A stretch of DNA of 64,000 bases from NCBI RefSeq assembly GCF_947496485.1, contig NZ_CANMCZ010000004.1:124001-188000 (forward strand), written 5' to 3'. Positions 1 through 11,075 of the stretch are shown here, in pieces. The position numbers were made by a program, and so were the translations under genes. Origin of the DNA: an uncultured Winogradskyella sp. Its GTDB lineage: Bacteria > Bacteroidota > Bacteroidia > Flavobacteriales > Flavobacteriaceae. Within the stretch, counting starts at the first letter, position 1, and every line of letters begins with the position of its first letter. The notes beneath the pieces were generated by a model. The model was not told the DNA's origin and did not search any database. It saw nothing but the letters and a program-made list of their open reading frames with translations.

Positions 1-495
1 AGCTTTTGCTGATAAAGAACCAAAGCTCATTGCGGATACGTTAATAATAGAAGCGGGTCGGTATGGTCGTTTACGCCTATTATATGCTCCCATAACTTTT
101 GCACATGGTGCAAAAGAATTATCTAAGGCATTTGGGTGATTGTCTTCTACTTTGTATGGCATCATGGCATTGTTAATAAAAATATGCTGATGCGCATAAA
201 TGTCTCTATCTGTCCCAAAGCCTTCGTAGTTGTTTTCTTTTTTTGCCGAGGCATATATCCAACCACGTTCTATACGGTTAAAAGGTAATTCTTCTCTATT
301 GTTAGCGACAAAATACTGTCGCATTTCTGGACCAATACTCTCTAACCAATAGCGCAAATGCCCAACTATTGGAAAATTATGACTTATAGTGTGCCCTTTT
401 TGAAAAAAAATATCTCTAATGGCTAAACATACTAGTGAAATAATAATCCATAACCACCAGGATATTGATCCTAAGAATTCTAAAACGGAATCCAT
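1..495 (-). CDS. FMN-binding glutamate synthase-like family protein (partial, C-terminus outside window)
   Basis: Reverse-strand ORF from ATG at 495 running off the left edge: MDSVLEFLGSISWWLWIIISLVCLAIRDIFFQKGHTISHNFPIVGHLRYWLESIGPEMRQYF...; typical N-terminus of GltB-domain proteins. Confidence 0.8.
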   Translation of the reverse strand, partial: MDSVLEFLGSISWWLWIIISLVCLAIRDIFFQKGHTISHNFPIVGHLRYWLESIGPEMRQYFVANNREELPFNRIERGWIYASAKKENNYEGFGTDRDIYAHQHIFINNAMMPYKVEDNHPNALDNSFAPCAKVMGAYNRRKRPYRPASIINVSAMSFGSLSAKA

Positions 496-499
496 ATAA

Positions 500-1771
500 T
501 TAGTTGTTATTTAAAAAATCTAAAGTAATTTGAGTAAATGCTTTTACACCTAATAGCATACCACTATCATCAATTTTAAAATCTGGTGTATGATGAGGGA
601 AAGATTCCTCTGTACCAGGTGTCATACCTCCTAAAAAGAAATATACTCCAGGAACCACTTCTTGGAAGTATGAAAAATCTTCTCCACCAGTCGTAGCTTT
701 CATGATTTGTACATTCCCTTCTCCTGCAACTTTTTGAAGTGATGGTAGAATTTCAGATGTAAGTTCAGCATCATTAAAGGTGATTGAAGTATTGTTTTGC
801 CAATCAATTACTGCACTTCCATTATATGCAGTAGCTAAATCGTGTGCCATGTTATCCATACGTTTCATAATTAATTCACGTGTTTCTGGATCTAAAGTTC
901 TTACAGTTCCAATCATTTCTACCGATTCAGGAATAATATTAAAACGTGTGCCACCAGTAATCTTACCTACCGTAATTACAGCCGCTTCGTCTGTTAGTTT
1001 TACTTCTCTACTTATGATAGTTTGAAAACCATCGATAATTTTTGCAGAAATTAAAATAGGATCGACGCCAGACCATGGCTGAGAACCATGCGTTTGTTTA
1101 CCTTTAACTGTAACCACAAAGCGCTCTACTGAAGCCATAATGCCACCAGTTTTATATTTTATAGTACCAACTGGAGTTTGAGAATTGATATGCAATCCAA
1201 AAATAGCATCTACTTTTGGGTTTTCTAATACCCCTTCTTTGATCATTAGTTTTGCACCACCTTCTTCGCCAGGAGGTGGACCTTCTTCAGCGGGTTGAAA
1301 TATAAATTTAATAGTACCATTTATTTTGTCTTTATGTTTTGATAATACTTCGGCTGTAGCCATTAAAATAGAAATATGTGTGTCGTGTCCACAGGCGTGC
1401 ATCACTCCGGTTTCTGTGTTTAAGAAAGTTGTTCTTACTTCAGATTTAAATGATAAGTCATTTCGTTCTGTAACAGGAAGTGCGTCTATGTCTGCTCTAA
1501 GTGCGACTACTTTGCCAGGATGGTTACCTTTTAAAATACCAACAACGCCTGTTTTGGCTATTCCTGTTTCCACTTCTAATCCAAGAGATTTTAAGTGCTC
1601 TGCTATCTTTTCTGCAGTTTTAAATTCTCTGTTCGACAACTCGGGATTTTGGTGAAAATAATGTCTCCATTCTATCAATTTGTCTTCAATATCTATGATG
1701 TCTTGTTCAATAGAATTTTGAGCAAATGAAAATATTGATAAAAATAAAAGGAGGAAAGATAGGTTTTTCAT
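500..1771 (-). CDS. M20 family amidohydrolase/peptidase, secreted
   Basis: MKNLSFLLLFLSIFSFAQ signal peptide; HACGHDTH and GGEDFSYF motifs of M20D amidohydrolases. The ORF-track start at 1810 is probably too long. Confidence 0.9.
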   Translation of the reverse strand: MKNLSFLLLFLSIFSFAQNSIEQDIIDIEDKLIEWRHYFHQNPELSNREFKTAEKIAEHLKSLGLEVETGIAKTGVVGILKGNHPGKVVALRADIDALPVTERNDLSFKSEVRTTFLNTETGVMHACGHDTHISILMATAEVLSKHKDKINGTIKFIFQPAEEGPPPGEEGGAKLMIKEGVLENPKVDAIFGLHINSQTPVGTIKYKTGGIMASVERFVVTVKGKQTHGSQPWSGVDPILISAKIIDGFQTIISREVKLTDEAAVITVGKITGGTRFNIIPESVEMIGTVRTLDPETRELIMKRMDNMAHDLATAYNGSAVIDWQNNTSITFNDAELTSEILPSLQKVAGEGNVQIMKATTGGEDFSYFQEVVPGVYFFLGGMTPGTEESFPHHTPDFKIDDSGMLLGVKAFTQITLDFLNNN

Positions 1772-1898
1772 GAAATAAAAATTTGCACTAAGATATTGAA
1801 ATTTAATCAACTTAATTTTTTGATAGTTTGTTTATAATTAATGTAATTTCTATATGGAAAAACCTGTGACAATTCTTAATTTCACAGTTCGAAAAAAA

Positions 1899-4235
1899 AT
1901 GCATTTGGAAAAGTATCTCAGTCAACTAAACGACGCACAATTAGCACCGACTTTACAGAAAGATGGCCCAATGATAATCATTGCTGGTGCGGGTTCTGGT
2001 AAAACACGTGTACTAACGTATCGTATCGCCTATTTAATGAGTCAAGGTGTTGATCCGTTTAATATTTTGGCGTTAACATTTACCAACAAGGCTGCCAAAG
2101 AAATGAAAGGCAGAATCTCTGATATTGTTGGTGATAGTGAAGCAAAGAATTTATGGATGGGAACTTTTCACTCTGTTTTTGCTAAAATTTTGCGCTTTGA
2201 AGGACATCATCTAGGATTCCCTAGCAACTTTACGATCTATGATACTCAAGATTCCCAGAAGCTGCTTGGTTCTATTATCAAGGAAATGGGACTAGATAAA
2301 GATATCTATAAAACAAAACAGGTTTATAGCAGAATTTCATCTTATAAGAACAGTTTAATTACAGTTAAGGCTTACTTTAAAAATCCTGAATTGATGGAGG
2401 CTGATGCTATGGCAAGACGACCAAGATTAGGAGAGATTTATCAAGAATACGTAGAACGATGTTTCAAGGCTGGCGCTATGGATTTTGATGATCTTTTGTT
2501 ACGAACAAATGAGCTATTAACGCGTTTTCCAAATGTGTTAGCTCAGTATCAAAATAGGTTTCGATATATTTTGGTAGATGAGTATCAGGATACAAATCAT
2601 TCTCAATATTTAATTGTAAGAGCTCTAGCAGATCGTTTTCAAAATATATGTGTTGTCGGTGATGATGCGCAAAGTATCTATGCGTTTCGCGGTGCAAACA
2701 TTAATAATATTCTGAATTTTCAAAAGGATTATGATGGTGTTAAAACCTACCGTTTGGAGCAGAATTACCGTTCTACAAAAAATATTGTTGGCGCGGCAAA
2801 CTCTGTTATTGAACATAACAAAACCAAGCTCGATAAAATTGTTTGGACAGCAAACGATATTGGTGAAAAAGTAAAAGTACATCGTTCATTAACTGATGGT
2901 GACGAAGGCCGTTATGTAGCGAGTACTATTTGGGAAACCAAAATGAATCAGCAACTACATAATAGTGATTTTGCAGTTTTATACAGAACTAATGCTCAAT
3001 CTCGTGCTATAGAGGATGCATTGCGCAAACGCGATATTCCATATCGTATTTATGGTGGTTTATCTTTTTATCAACGAAAAGAGATTAAAGATGTAACGGC
3101 ATATTTGCGGTTAATTCTCAATTCTGCAGATGAAGAAGCACTGAAACGTGTCATTAATTATCCAGCCAGAGGAATAGGGCAAACGACTGTTGATAGATTA
3201 ATAGTTGCAGCTAATGCAACAGGAAAAACTATTTATGATGTTTTAAAAGATATTGATTCTATAGAAATCAATATTAACAGTGGTACTAAGAACAAGCTTA
3301 GAGATTTTGTAACACTAATAGAGAGTTATAAAGTGATGAATCAGAATGCTAATGCATTTGATTTAGCAGAGCATGTCACTAAAACGAGTGGATTGATTAG
3401 AGAATTAAATAAAGATGGTACTCCAGAAGGTGTCACTCGAATGGATAATGTTCAAGAATTATTAAACGGTATTAAAGATTTTGTTGAAGGTCAGATTGAA
3501 TTGGCTGATGCAGGAGATTCTTTAGCAGAATTCTTAGAAGATGTTGCTCTAGCTACAGATTTAGATGCAGATAAAGGTGATCCAGACCATGTGGCATTAA
3601 TGACTATTCACTTAGCAAAAGGCTTAGAATTTGGTCATGTATTTATTGTTGGTATGGAAGAAGATTTATTTCCAAGTGCTATGAGTATGAATACTCGTAG
3701 TGAGCTCGAAGAAGAACGACGATTATTCTATGTAGCTTTAACAAGAGCCGAAAAACAAGCCTATTTAACCTATACTTTGTCTAGATATCGCTGGGGAAAA
3801 CTGATTGATGCTGAACCAAGTCGATTTATTGAAGAGATTGATGATGAGTTTGTAGATATTGTTACACCATTAAAAGAGCAACGTTTTAATCCAATGTTAG
3901 ATGCGTCCATATTTGGTGATATTGAGCCTAATAAAGTGCGATTTGCGAAACCCAAAATAGCAAAAATGGCAAAAAAGAAAGCAAAAGAAAAGCCTGAAAA
4001 TTTCACAATTAGTACACCTAAAAAAATGAAGCCATTAACTAAATCTGACGATAACTCAAATTTATTTGATAGTAAGTTGACTGTTGGTAATATTGTAAAC
4101 CATCAAAGATTCGGTAGGGGGGAAGTAATGAAAATTGAAGGTAAAGGAGGCGATGCTAAAGCAGAAATTAAATTTCAAAAAGGAGATACTAAAAAATTAT
4201 TGTTGCGTTTTGCGAAGCTTACAATAATGCGGTAA
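1899..4235 (+). CDS. UvrD/PcrA-type ATP-dependent DNA helicase
   Basis: GAGSGKTRVLTYRIAYL Walker A, VDEYQDTN, GDDAQSIYAFRGA, LMTIHLAKGLEF motifs. Start MHLEKYLSQLN preferred over 1854. Confidence 0.95.
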   Translation: MHLEKYLSQLNDAQLAPTLQKDGPMIIIAGAGSGKTRVLTYRIAYLMSQGVDPFNILALTFTNKAAKEMKGRISDIVGDSEAKNLWMGTFHSVFAKILRFEGHHLGFPSNFTIYDTQDSQKLLGSIIKEMGLDKDIYKTKQVYSRISSYKNSLITVKAYFKNPELMEADAMARRPRLGEIYQEYVERCFKAGAMDFDDLLLRTNELLTRFPNVLAQYQNRFRYILVDEYQDTNHSQYLIVRALADRFQNICVVGDDAQSIYAFRGANINNILNFQKDYDGVKTYRLEQNYRSTKNIVGAANSVIEHNKTKLDKIVWTANDIGEKVKVHRSLTDGDEGRYVASTIWETKMNQQLHNSDFAVLYRTNAQSRAIEDALRKRDIPYRIYGGLSFYQRKEIKDVTAYLRLILNSADEEALKRVINYPARGIGQTTVDRLIVAANATGKTIYDVLKDIDSIEININSGTKNKLRDFVTLIESYKVMNQNANAFDLAEHVTKTSGLIRELNKDGTPEGVTRMDNVQELLNGIKDFVEGQIELADAGDSLAEFLEDVALATDLDADKGDPDHVALMTIHLAKGLEFGHVFIVGMEEDLFPSAMSMNTRSELEEERRLFYVALTRAEKQAYLTYTLSRYRWGKLIDAEPSRFIEEIDDEFVDIVTPLKEQRFNPMLDASIFGDIEPNKVRFAKPKIAKMAKKKAKEKPENFTISTPKKMKPLTKSDDNSNLFDSKLTVGNIVNHQRFGRGEVMKIEGKGGDAKAEIKFQKGDTKKLLLRFAKLTIMR

Positions 4236-4239
4236 TTAA

Positions 4240-5106
4240 TTATTGCATATGTGTTTCAATAAAGGTTCTTAATTTTAGGGTTGTATCTAATAAATTCAAC
4301 CCAACCCAACCATGGCCTTCGTCTGGATAGAAGTTAAATTCATGAGTTACGTTTAGTTCTTCAAGCTTATCTCTCATATCTGTGCCTTGCGTTGTTGGTA
4401 TTAATGGATCTTGCCCTCCGTAAAACATAATTGTAGGAGGTGATGACACTGTTGCTCTATGATAAGGACTTACTTCTTCTAAAAACGGTATGGATGTGTC
4501 AGTTCCTATGGCATCTAATATTTCTTGTATTAAAGGATTTGTATTATTTAAATATACTGGATCTGTAAAGTTGGTTGGACCAACAACACTGCATACCATT
4601 TCACTTTGGTTTTCAACATCAAAAGCATAACACCATAATAATGACAAATGTGCACCAGCACTAACTCCTACAAAACCAATATCATTAGAAATAGTATAGT
4701 TGTTTTGATTAGTTTCTAAATAATCCACAACAGTTGTTATGTCATTTATTTGCATTGGGTAAGGTGGATTGTTTTCGTCTGCCAATCTGTAATTCATGTT
4801 CACAATAGCATACCCATTCATTTGTGTCTTTATATATTCCTTAAATGGGTTCATATCTGCTTTGTCACCAGATGTCCATCCACCACCATGAATAAGAATC
4901 ACGGTTTTCGTAGCACTAGTTCTATTAGCGGGTAAATATAAATCGAAAACCTGATCGCTATCACTTCCATAAGAAATGTCTAATTCTTCATAGGCAGCTA
5001 ATGGATTTAATATATCTAGATTGCCATCATCTGAACTCTCAGAAGAACATGATATAAATAGTACAATGACAAATAAACTATTGAATATAAATTTTAAGGA
5101 TTTCAT
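4240..5106 (-). CDS. alpha/beta hydrolase (BD-FAE/esterase-like) lipoprotein
   Basis: Lipobox-like LFISCSS; HGGGWTSGDK oxyanion motif; GVSAGAHLS nucleophile elbow. Confidence 0.85.
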   Translation of the reverse strand: MKSLKFIFNSLFVIVLFISCSSESSDDGNLDILNPLAAYEELDISYGSDSDQVFDLYLPANRTSATKTVILIHGGGWTSGDKADMNPFKEYIKTQMNGYAIVNMNYRLADENNPPYPMQINDITTVVDYLETNQNNYTISNDIGFVGVSAGAHLSLLWCYAFDVENQSEMVCSVVGPTNFTDPVYLNNTNPLIQEILDAIGTDTSIPFLEEVSPYHRATVSSPPTIMFYGGQDPLIPTTQGTDMRDKLEELNVTHEFNFYPDEGHGWVGLNLLDTTLKLRTFIETHMQ

Positions 5107-5152
5107 GTTGAAAAATTATTTACATTGTAAACGTATTTGTAAGATACATATT

Positions 5153-5773
5153 ATGGCCGAATTTATTAAAATATATCCTGAAAACCCTAATCCTAGAGAA
5201 ATTCAGAAGGTAGTTAAAACCTTAAAGCGTGGAGGTTTAATCATCTACCCGACTGATACTGTTTATGGTTTAGGTTGCGATATTACTAATGTTAAGGCCT
5301 TAGAACGTATTGCAAGAATTAAAGGAGTGAAGCTCGAAAAGTCTAATTTTTCATTTGTTTGCGAAGATTTAAGCAATCTTAGTGATTATGTGAAACAAAT
5401 TGACACCACAACATTTAAAATTTTAAAACGCGCCTTACCTGGTGCATATACTTTTATTTTACCAGGTTCAAAGAATCTTCCAAACCCGTTTAAAAAACGA
5501 AAAACAGTTGGTATTAGAGTACCAGATAATTCAATTGCTTTAAATTTAGTTGCTGCTTTAGGAAATCCAATAGTTTCTACATCTATCAGAGATGAAGATG
5601 ATGTTATTGAATATACCACAGACCCAGAATTAATTCTAGAAAAGTGGCATAATTTGGTAGATATCGTCGTTGATGGAGGTTATGGTGGTAATGAAGCTTC
5701 AACAATAATTGATTTATCAATTAGTCCACCAGAGATTATTAGAGAAGGGAAGGGAAGTTTAGAAATTTTTTAA
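5153..5773 (+). CDS. L-threonylcarbamoyladenylate synthase (Sua5/YciO/YrdC family)
   Basis: GGLIIYPTDTVYGLGCDI, KRKTVGIRVPD, STIIDLS motifs. Internal start MAEFIKIYPENPN preferred over 5021. Confidence 0.9.
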   Translation: MAEFIKIYPENPNPREIQKVVKTLKRGGLIIYPTDTVYGLGCDITNVKALERIARIKGVKLEKSNFSFVCEDLSNLSDYVKQIDTTTFKILKRALPGAYTFILPGSKNLPNPFKKRKTVGIRVPDNSIALNLVAALGNPIVSTSIRDEDDVIEYTTDPELILEKWHNLVDIVVDGGYGGNEASTIIDLSISPPEIIREGKGSLEIF

Positions 5774-6981
5774 ACCGTTTTTAATAATTTTCTAAGGGTA
5801 CTGCTATTAAAATAGAATAGTACTATAGAAATGACTCCGCATACCACAAAACCAATAAAAAGTGGTACAACTGAATCTTTTACAAAACTTCCTATATAAT
5901 TTGCAATTGGCACTGCCATAACTGTAGAAATAAAACCATTTAAAGCCGACCCGATACCTGCAATATGTCCCAAGGGTTCCATGGCTAAGGCTCTAAGATT
6001 TCCAAATAAAAAGGCTACACTTGCAAATTGCAGACTTAAAAATAATAATAGTACTTCAATACTTGGATTTTTCCCAGACCAATGAAGTAAAACGTATAGT
6101 AAAGAAATAATTATGAAGGCAATTAAAGCAATATTCACTAAGTTTTTCATTCCAAATCGCATTACCAAGAGACTATTAAAATAAGTGGCTAAACCTATGG
6201 TTATGGCTAAGCTCGCAAAAATATAAGGGAAGTATTCTGCTAAATCATATTGTTGCTGAAAAATTTGTTGCGAGGTACTTAAATATACCATAAAAGAACC
6301 AGTGATAAAGCCGGATAATAAGGTGTAAATTATTGCAGATTTGATTTTAAAAAAAGCTATTGTACCTGTTTTAAAAATAGAAAGACTAAAGGATTTTTTA
6401 TATTCTTTATGAAGCGTTTCTGGTTGTCGTCTCCAAAACCATATAAGTACCAAAAAGCCAAAAGCTAAGTTGAAAGTAAATATAGATTTCCAACCAAACT
6501 GAAATAATAAAAACTGTCCTAGCATTGGTGCAACTACAGGTACTAAAATAAAGGTCATTACTACAATTGATAGAATCTTAGCCATATGGTCTCCATTGTA
6601 AGAGTCTCTAACAATAGCAATGCACATTGTTCTTGGTGATGATAACCCTATTCCTTGTAGAATTCGCCCAAAAAGCATCATTTCGAAGTTTTTAGTAGTA
6701 ATACAAATAATGGAAGCTATGACAAAAACGCCAAAACCAAAATATACCATTGGTTTGCGTCCAAAACTATCTGAGAGTGGTCCAAAAATAAGTTGGCCAA
6801 CACCAAGCCCTAAAAATATAAGCGTAATAATTTTTTGATTTTCAACATCACCTAAGCTGCTTAAATAATTGCCAATTATAGGAAGTGCAGGTAATACGGC
6901 ATCAATTGATACGGCTACGATAGACATTAAAGCAGCCATTAAGACCACAAATTCTAATTGCGAACGTTGTTGGTTTTGCAT
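5770..6981 (-). CDS. Bcr/CflA-type MFS multidrug transporter
   Basis: 12-TM protein; FGPLSDSFGRKPMVYFG and GRILQGIG motifs. Confidence 0.88.
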   Translation of the reverse strand: MQNQQRSQLEFVVLMAALMSIVAVSIDAVLPALPIIGNYLSSLGDVENQKIITLIFLGLGVGQLIFGPLSDSFGRKPMVYFGFGVFVIASIICITTKNFEMMLFGRILQGIGLSSPRTMCIAIVRDSYNGDHMAKILSIVVMTFILVPVVAPMLGQFLLFQFGWKSIFTFNLAFGFLVLIWFWRRQPETLHKEYKKSFSLSIFKTGTIAFFKIKSAIIYTLLSGFITGSFMVYLSTSQQIFQQQYDLAEYFPYIFASLAITIGLATYFNSLLVMRFGMKNLVNIALIAFIIISLLYVLLHWSGKNPSIEVLLLFLSLQFASVAFLFGNLRALAMEPLGHIAGIGSALNGFISTVMAVPIANYIGSFVKDSVVPLFIGFVVCGVISIVLFYFNSSTLRKLLKTV

Positions 6982-7064
6982 GGCATAAAAGTAAGGCAAT
7001 AAATGTCTATTTTTGATTGGAAGTAATACTAAAATCAGATATTAATATATATTAAATACATTGC

Positions 7065-7508
7065 ATGTTAACAGAGACATTAATTAAACTATTTAGTAGA
7101 GATCTCAATAAGTTAAAAACGGAAATCCAGTTATATAATGATGAAGCTAATCTTTGGAAAACAGATGGTTCGGTTTCAAATTCTGCTGGAAATCTGTGTC
7201 TTCATCTCGTTGGAAATTTAAATCATTTTATAGGTGCAATTTTAGGAGATTCAGGTTATGTAAGACAGCGTGATTTAGAATTCTCTCTCAAAGATATTTC
7301 AAAATTAGATTTGATTAAGCAGATAGATAATACTGTTGAAGTTGTAGAAAAGACTTTAAGTAAATTAACTCAAGAACATTTGCAGAAAGAATACAAGCCT
7401 CGCGTATTCGAATATACGATGACAACAGAATATTTTTTAGTACATCTCACAACGCACTTAGCATATCATTTAGGTCAAATTAATTATCATAGACATTTGC
7501 TGGATTAA
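7065..7508 (+). CDS. DinB/DUF1572 family protein
   Basis: His-rich DinB-like pattern (LCLHLVGNLNHFIGA; HLTTHLAYHLGQINYHR). Confidence 0.8.
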   Translation: MLTETLIKLFSRDLNKLKTEIQLYNDEANLWKTDGSVSNSAGNLCLHLVGNLNHFIGAILGDSGYVRQRDLEFSLKDISKLDLIKQIDNTVEVVEKTLSKLTQEHLQKEYKPRVFEYTMTTEYFLVHLTTHLAYHLGQINYHRHLLD

Positions 7509-7600
7509 GAATTGAGTTTCTATTTTCAAAATAAATTATAAAACACAATTGATTCATTGTTCTGTAGTTTCAGACAAACGTATATTTACATAAAAATTAA

Positions 7601-9373
7601 ATGCAACACTTAAAAGATAGTCCTAAAAAGTTCAAAAAAGACAAGCCAAAGGTTACAATGGCAACTGCCTTTAAGACCATAATTTGGCCAAGACGTAATT
7701 TAGTTCTTATAGGTTTAGTATTAATCGTAATTAGGAGCTTATCTGGTCTTATTTTACCATGGCAGAGTAAAGTATTGTTAGATGATGTAGTGCCAAATAA
7801 AGATTTTAATGGATTATACATGCTTATTGGTATCGTGCTCACAGCAATTTTAGTTCAGTCTGTAACTTCTTTTTTATTAACTCGAATTTTGAGTGTTCAA
7901 GCCCAATTTCTAATTTCAGAATTGCGAGCACAAGTCCAAAAGAAAGTACTTTCATTGCCCATTAGTTTTTTTGATAATACTAAATCGGGTGCTTTGGTAT
8001 CACGTATTATGAGCGATGTTGAAGGAGTACGAAATTTAATAGGTACAGGTTTGGTACAATTAGTTGGTGGTTCATTCACTGCAATCGTTTCCTTAGTCAT
8101 TTTGATAAAGTTAAATGCATGGATGACGTTATTCGTTTTTGTACCATTATCGTTATTCGGAATTGTTGCATTAAAAGCATTTAAATTTATTAGACCAGTT
8201 TTTAGAAACCGAGGTAAGATAAATGCAGAGGTCACGGGTAGATTAACTGAAACACTCGCAGGTGTTAGGGTAATTAAGGCATTTAATGCTGAAGAACAAG
8301 AGAATAAAGTGTTCGAAAAAGGTGTGGAGCGTTTATTTGAAAACGTTAAAAAGAGTTTAACCGCAACAGCTTTAATGACAAGTTCTTCAACATTTTTAAT
8401 AGGTGTAGCAACTACAGGAATTATGGGGATTGGTGGTTATTATATGATCCAAGAGGCAATGACCACAGGTGAATTTTTGTTTTTTACTTTAATCCTTGGG
8501 TTTATGATTGCCCCAATTGTACAAATGAGTAACATTGGTAGCCAATTAACGGAAGCATTGGCTGGCTTAGACCGAACAGAAGAGCTCATGAATTTAGCTG
8601 CCGAAGATGAACAAGAAGATAGAACCATTCAATTAGAAACTATAAAAGGCGATATAAAATTTAATGACGTGTCTTTTGCCTATGAAGAAGGTAAACCAGT
8701 ATTGCATAATATTAATTTTGAAGCACCTTCTGGTTCAGTGATTGCATTAGTTGGTAGTTCGGGTTCTGGTAAATCAACAATAGCAGGTTTATCAGCTACA
8801 TTTTTAAATCCCGAATCTGGTATGATTACCATTGATGGTCAAGATTTATCAAAAGTAAAGTTGAACAGCTTTAGACGGCACTTAGGTGTTGTACTGCAAG
8901 ACGAATTCCTGTTTGAAGGTACAATTAGAGAGAACATTATGTTTCCTCGACCAGATGCAACAGAATCCCAACTACAGTATGCGGTAAAAGCGGCTTATGT
9001 CAATGAGTTTACAGATCGCTTTGATGATGGTTTAGAAACTCTAATAGGTGAACGTGGCGTGAAATTGTCTGGAGGACAGCGACAACGAATTGCTATTGCA
9101 AGAGCCATTTTAGCGGACCCTAAAATCATTATTTTAGATGAAGCGACTTCTAATTTAGACACAGAAAGTGAAGGCTTAATTCAAAAAAGTTTATCAGAAT
9201 TAACCCATAATAGAACCACCATAGTTATAGCGCACCGTTTAAGTACAATAAAAAGGGCTAATCAAATTTTAGTCATCGAAGCTGGACATATTGCAGAGCG
9301 CGGTACACATGATGAATTAATAAAAGCTAAAGGACGTTATTATGATTTGTACACTTTTCAAGCGAAAATATAA
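7601..9373 (+). CDS. ABC transporter ATP-binding protein/permease (exporter half-transporter)
   Basis: N-terminal TM domain; GSSGSGKST, LSGGQRQRIAIARA, IIILDEATSNLD. Confidence 0.95.
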   Translation: MQHLKDSPKKFKKDKPKVTMATAFKTIIWPRRNLVLIGLVLIVIRSLSGLILPWQSKVLLDDVVPNKDFNGLYMLIGIVLTAILVQSVTSFLLTRILSVQAQFLISELRAQVQKKVLSLPISFFDNTKSGALVSRIMSDVEGVRNLIGTGLVQLVGGSFTAIVSLVILIKLNAWMTLFVFVPLSLFGIVALKAFKFIRPVFRNRGKINAEVTGRLTETLAGVRVIKAFNAEEQENKVFEKGVERLFENVKKSLTATALMTSSSTFLIGVATTGIMGIGGYYMIQEAMTTGEFLFFTLILGFMIAPIVQMSNIGSQLTEALAGLDRTEELMNLAAEDEQEDRTIQLETIKGDIKFNDVSFAYEEGKPVLHNINFEAPSGSVIALVGSSGSGKSTIAGLSATFLNPESGMITIDGQDLSKVKLNSFRRHLGVVLQDEFLFEGTIRENIMFPRPDATESQLQYAVKAAYVNEFTDRFDDGLETLIGERGVKLSGGQRQRIAIARAILADPKIIILDEATSNLDTESEGLIQKSLSELTHNRTTIVIAHRLSTIKRANQILVIEAGHIAERGTHDELIKAKGRYYDLYTFQAKI

Positions 9374-9448
9374 GTGTTAAACGCATCATAAACTGTCATA
9401 ATCATCAAGCGTTTTATATAAATTTATATTTGATAAAAATTAATCTAT

Positions 9449-10537
9449 ATGAAAATCAGAATTACAGTATTCTTATTAATATCATTACTCATTTCAAACA
9501 CTAGTATAGCTCAAGACTTAACTTTCGAAGCATATAATCCTAAATCAACTCTTGTAGTACCTGGTAAGATCGTAAAACGTGCAAAATTCCCATTTATAGA
9601 TGTTCACGGTCATCAATTTAGAATGGCTACTCAAGATTTGAAACCTGTAATTACTGCCATGGATACCTTGAATCTTCAGGTAATGGTCAATTTAAGTGGA
9701 GGAACAGGTGAAAATTTAGTTAAAGCTTTGGCTAATGCAAATACCAATTATCCTGGGCGTTTTATGGTATTTTGTAATATTGATTTTGAGGGAGCTGGAG
9801 CGGATGAATGGATAGAAGAAAAAGTAAAACAGTTAGAAGTAGATGTTAAAGCAGGTGCTGTTGGTCTTAAAGTTTATAAAAGTCTAGGATTACGTAATAC
9901 TGATTCTGAAGGAAAGCGTTTAGCCATTGATGATGCTCGATTGGATCCAATTTGGGCTAAGTGTGGTGAATTAGGTATTCCGGTATTAATACATTCTGCA
10001 GATCCAAAATCTTTTTGGGATGATTTTGATGGTGACAATGAACGTTGGCTTGAACTGAAAACACGGCCAAACAGAAAACGTGGGGCCAATAACCCAGCGC
10101 CTTGGGAGCAGATTATACAAGAACAACATAATATGTTTAAAAAGCATAAGAATACCACTTTTATTAATGCTCATATGGGTTGGTTTGCTAATGATTTAGG
10201 TAAGCTGGCTGAGCTGTTAGATGAAATGCCAAATATGAATGTAGGCATTGGTGCTATTATAGCAGAATTAGGACGTCAACCAAGATTTGCAAAAGCATTC
10301 TTCGAAAAGTATCAAGACCGAATCTTATTTGGAAAAGATAGTTGGAAACCAGAAGAATTTCCAACCTATTTTAGAGTTCTAGAATCTGATGATGAGTATT
10401 TCCCTTACCATAAAAAGTATCATGCATTTTGGCCAATGTATGGTTTAGATTTATCAGATGAAGTATTAAAAAAAGTATATTATAAAAATGCACTTCGAAT
10501 TGTCCCAGGAATAAATAAAAGTAAATTCCCAGAATAG
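9449..10537 (+). CDS. amidohydrolase family protein, secreted (TIM-barrel)
   Basis: Signal peptide; FIDVHGH, VLIHSADP, FINAHMGW, RILFGKDSW metal-ligand-like motifs. Confidence 0.85.
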   Translation: MKIRITVFLLISLLISNTSIAQDLTFEAYNPKSTLVVPGKIVKRAKFPFIDVHGHQFRMATQDLKPVITAMDTLNLQVMVNLSGGTGENLVKALANANTNYPGRFMVFCNIDFEGAGADEWIEEKVKQLEVDVKAGAVGLKVYKSLGLRNTDSEGKRLAIDDARLDPIWAKCGELGIPVLIHSADPKSFWDDFDGDNERWLELKTRPNRKRGANNPAPWEQIIQEQHNMFKKHKNTTFINAHMGWFANDLGKLAELLDEMPNMNVGIGAIIAELGRQPRFAKAFFEKYQDRILFGKDSWKPEEFPTYFRVLESDDEYFPYHKKYHAFWPMYGLDLSDEVLKKVYYKNALRIVPGINKSKFPE

Positions 10538-10538
10538 T

Positions 10539-11075
10539 ATGAAAATGATATTTGATAATTTTAAAATTGATTTACTCCAACCTAATGAAGGTGAAGAGCT
10601 TTTCAATTTAATTGATAATAATAGAGCAAGACTAGAAGATTTCTTTGCAGGTACAGTTTCTAAAACACGCACTTTAGAAGATACTTTAGCTTACGGAGTT
10701 GAAATCCAAAAACGTATTAATTTTATAAGTTATTTGCCTTATATGATAACCGATGTCAATACCAACAAATTTATTGGTTTAGTAGATGTAAAAAATATTG
10801 ATATGAATGTGCCTAAAGCAGAATTAGGTTCATTTATAGATGAAGATTATGAGGGTAGAGGTATAGTATCAAAAGCAACAAATTTAGTCATAGATCATAT
10901 TATTGTAGAGTATAAATTTATAAAACTACTGTGCAGAGCTAATAGTAGAAATAAAGGAAGTATTGCTGTAATCCTTAAAAATGGATTTGAGCTCGAAGGT
11001 ACCATCAGAAAAGATTACAGAACAACAAAAGGTGAAATAGTAGATTTAAACTATTATGGCCGCATATTTGATTAA
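10539..11075 (+). CDS. GNAT family N-acetyltransferase (RimL-like)
   Basis: [19 protein letters not shown]...GYGI-like [20 protein letters not shown]...[21 protein letters not shown]. Confidence 0.85.
   Translation: MKMIFDNFKIDLLQPNEGEELFNLIDNNRARLEDFFAGTVSKTRTLEDTLAYGVEIQKRINFISYLPYMITDVNTNKFIGLVDVKNIDMNVPKAELGSFIDEDYEGRGIVSKATNLVIDHIIVEYKFIKLLCRANSRNKGSIAVILKNGFELEGTIRKDYRTTKGEIVDLNYYGRIFD

Noticed and set aside
780-1655. Antisense ORFs from the track (for example 780-1025 +, 1326-1655 +, 9874-10158 -, 22000-22389 -, 60324-60527 -)
   Set aside because: They lie opposite or out of frame within strongly supported genes and show no family features; treated as spurious.
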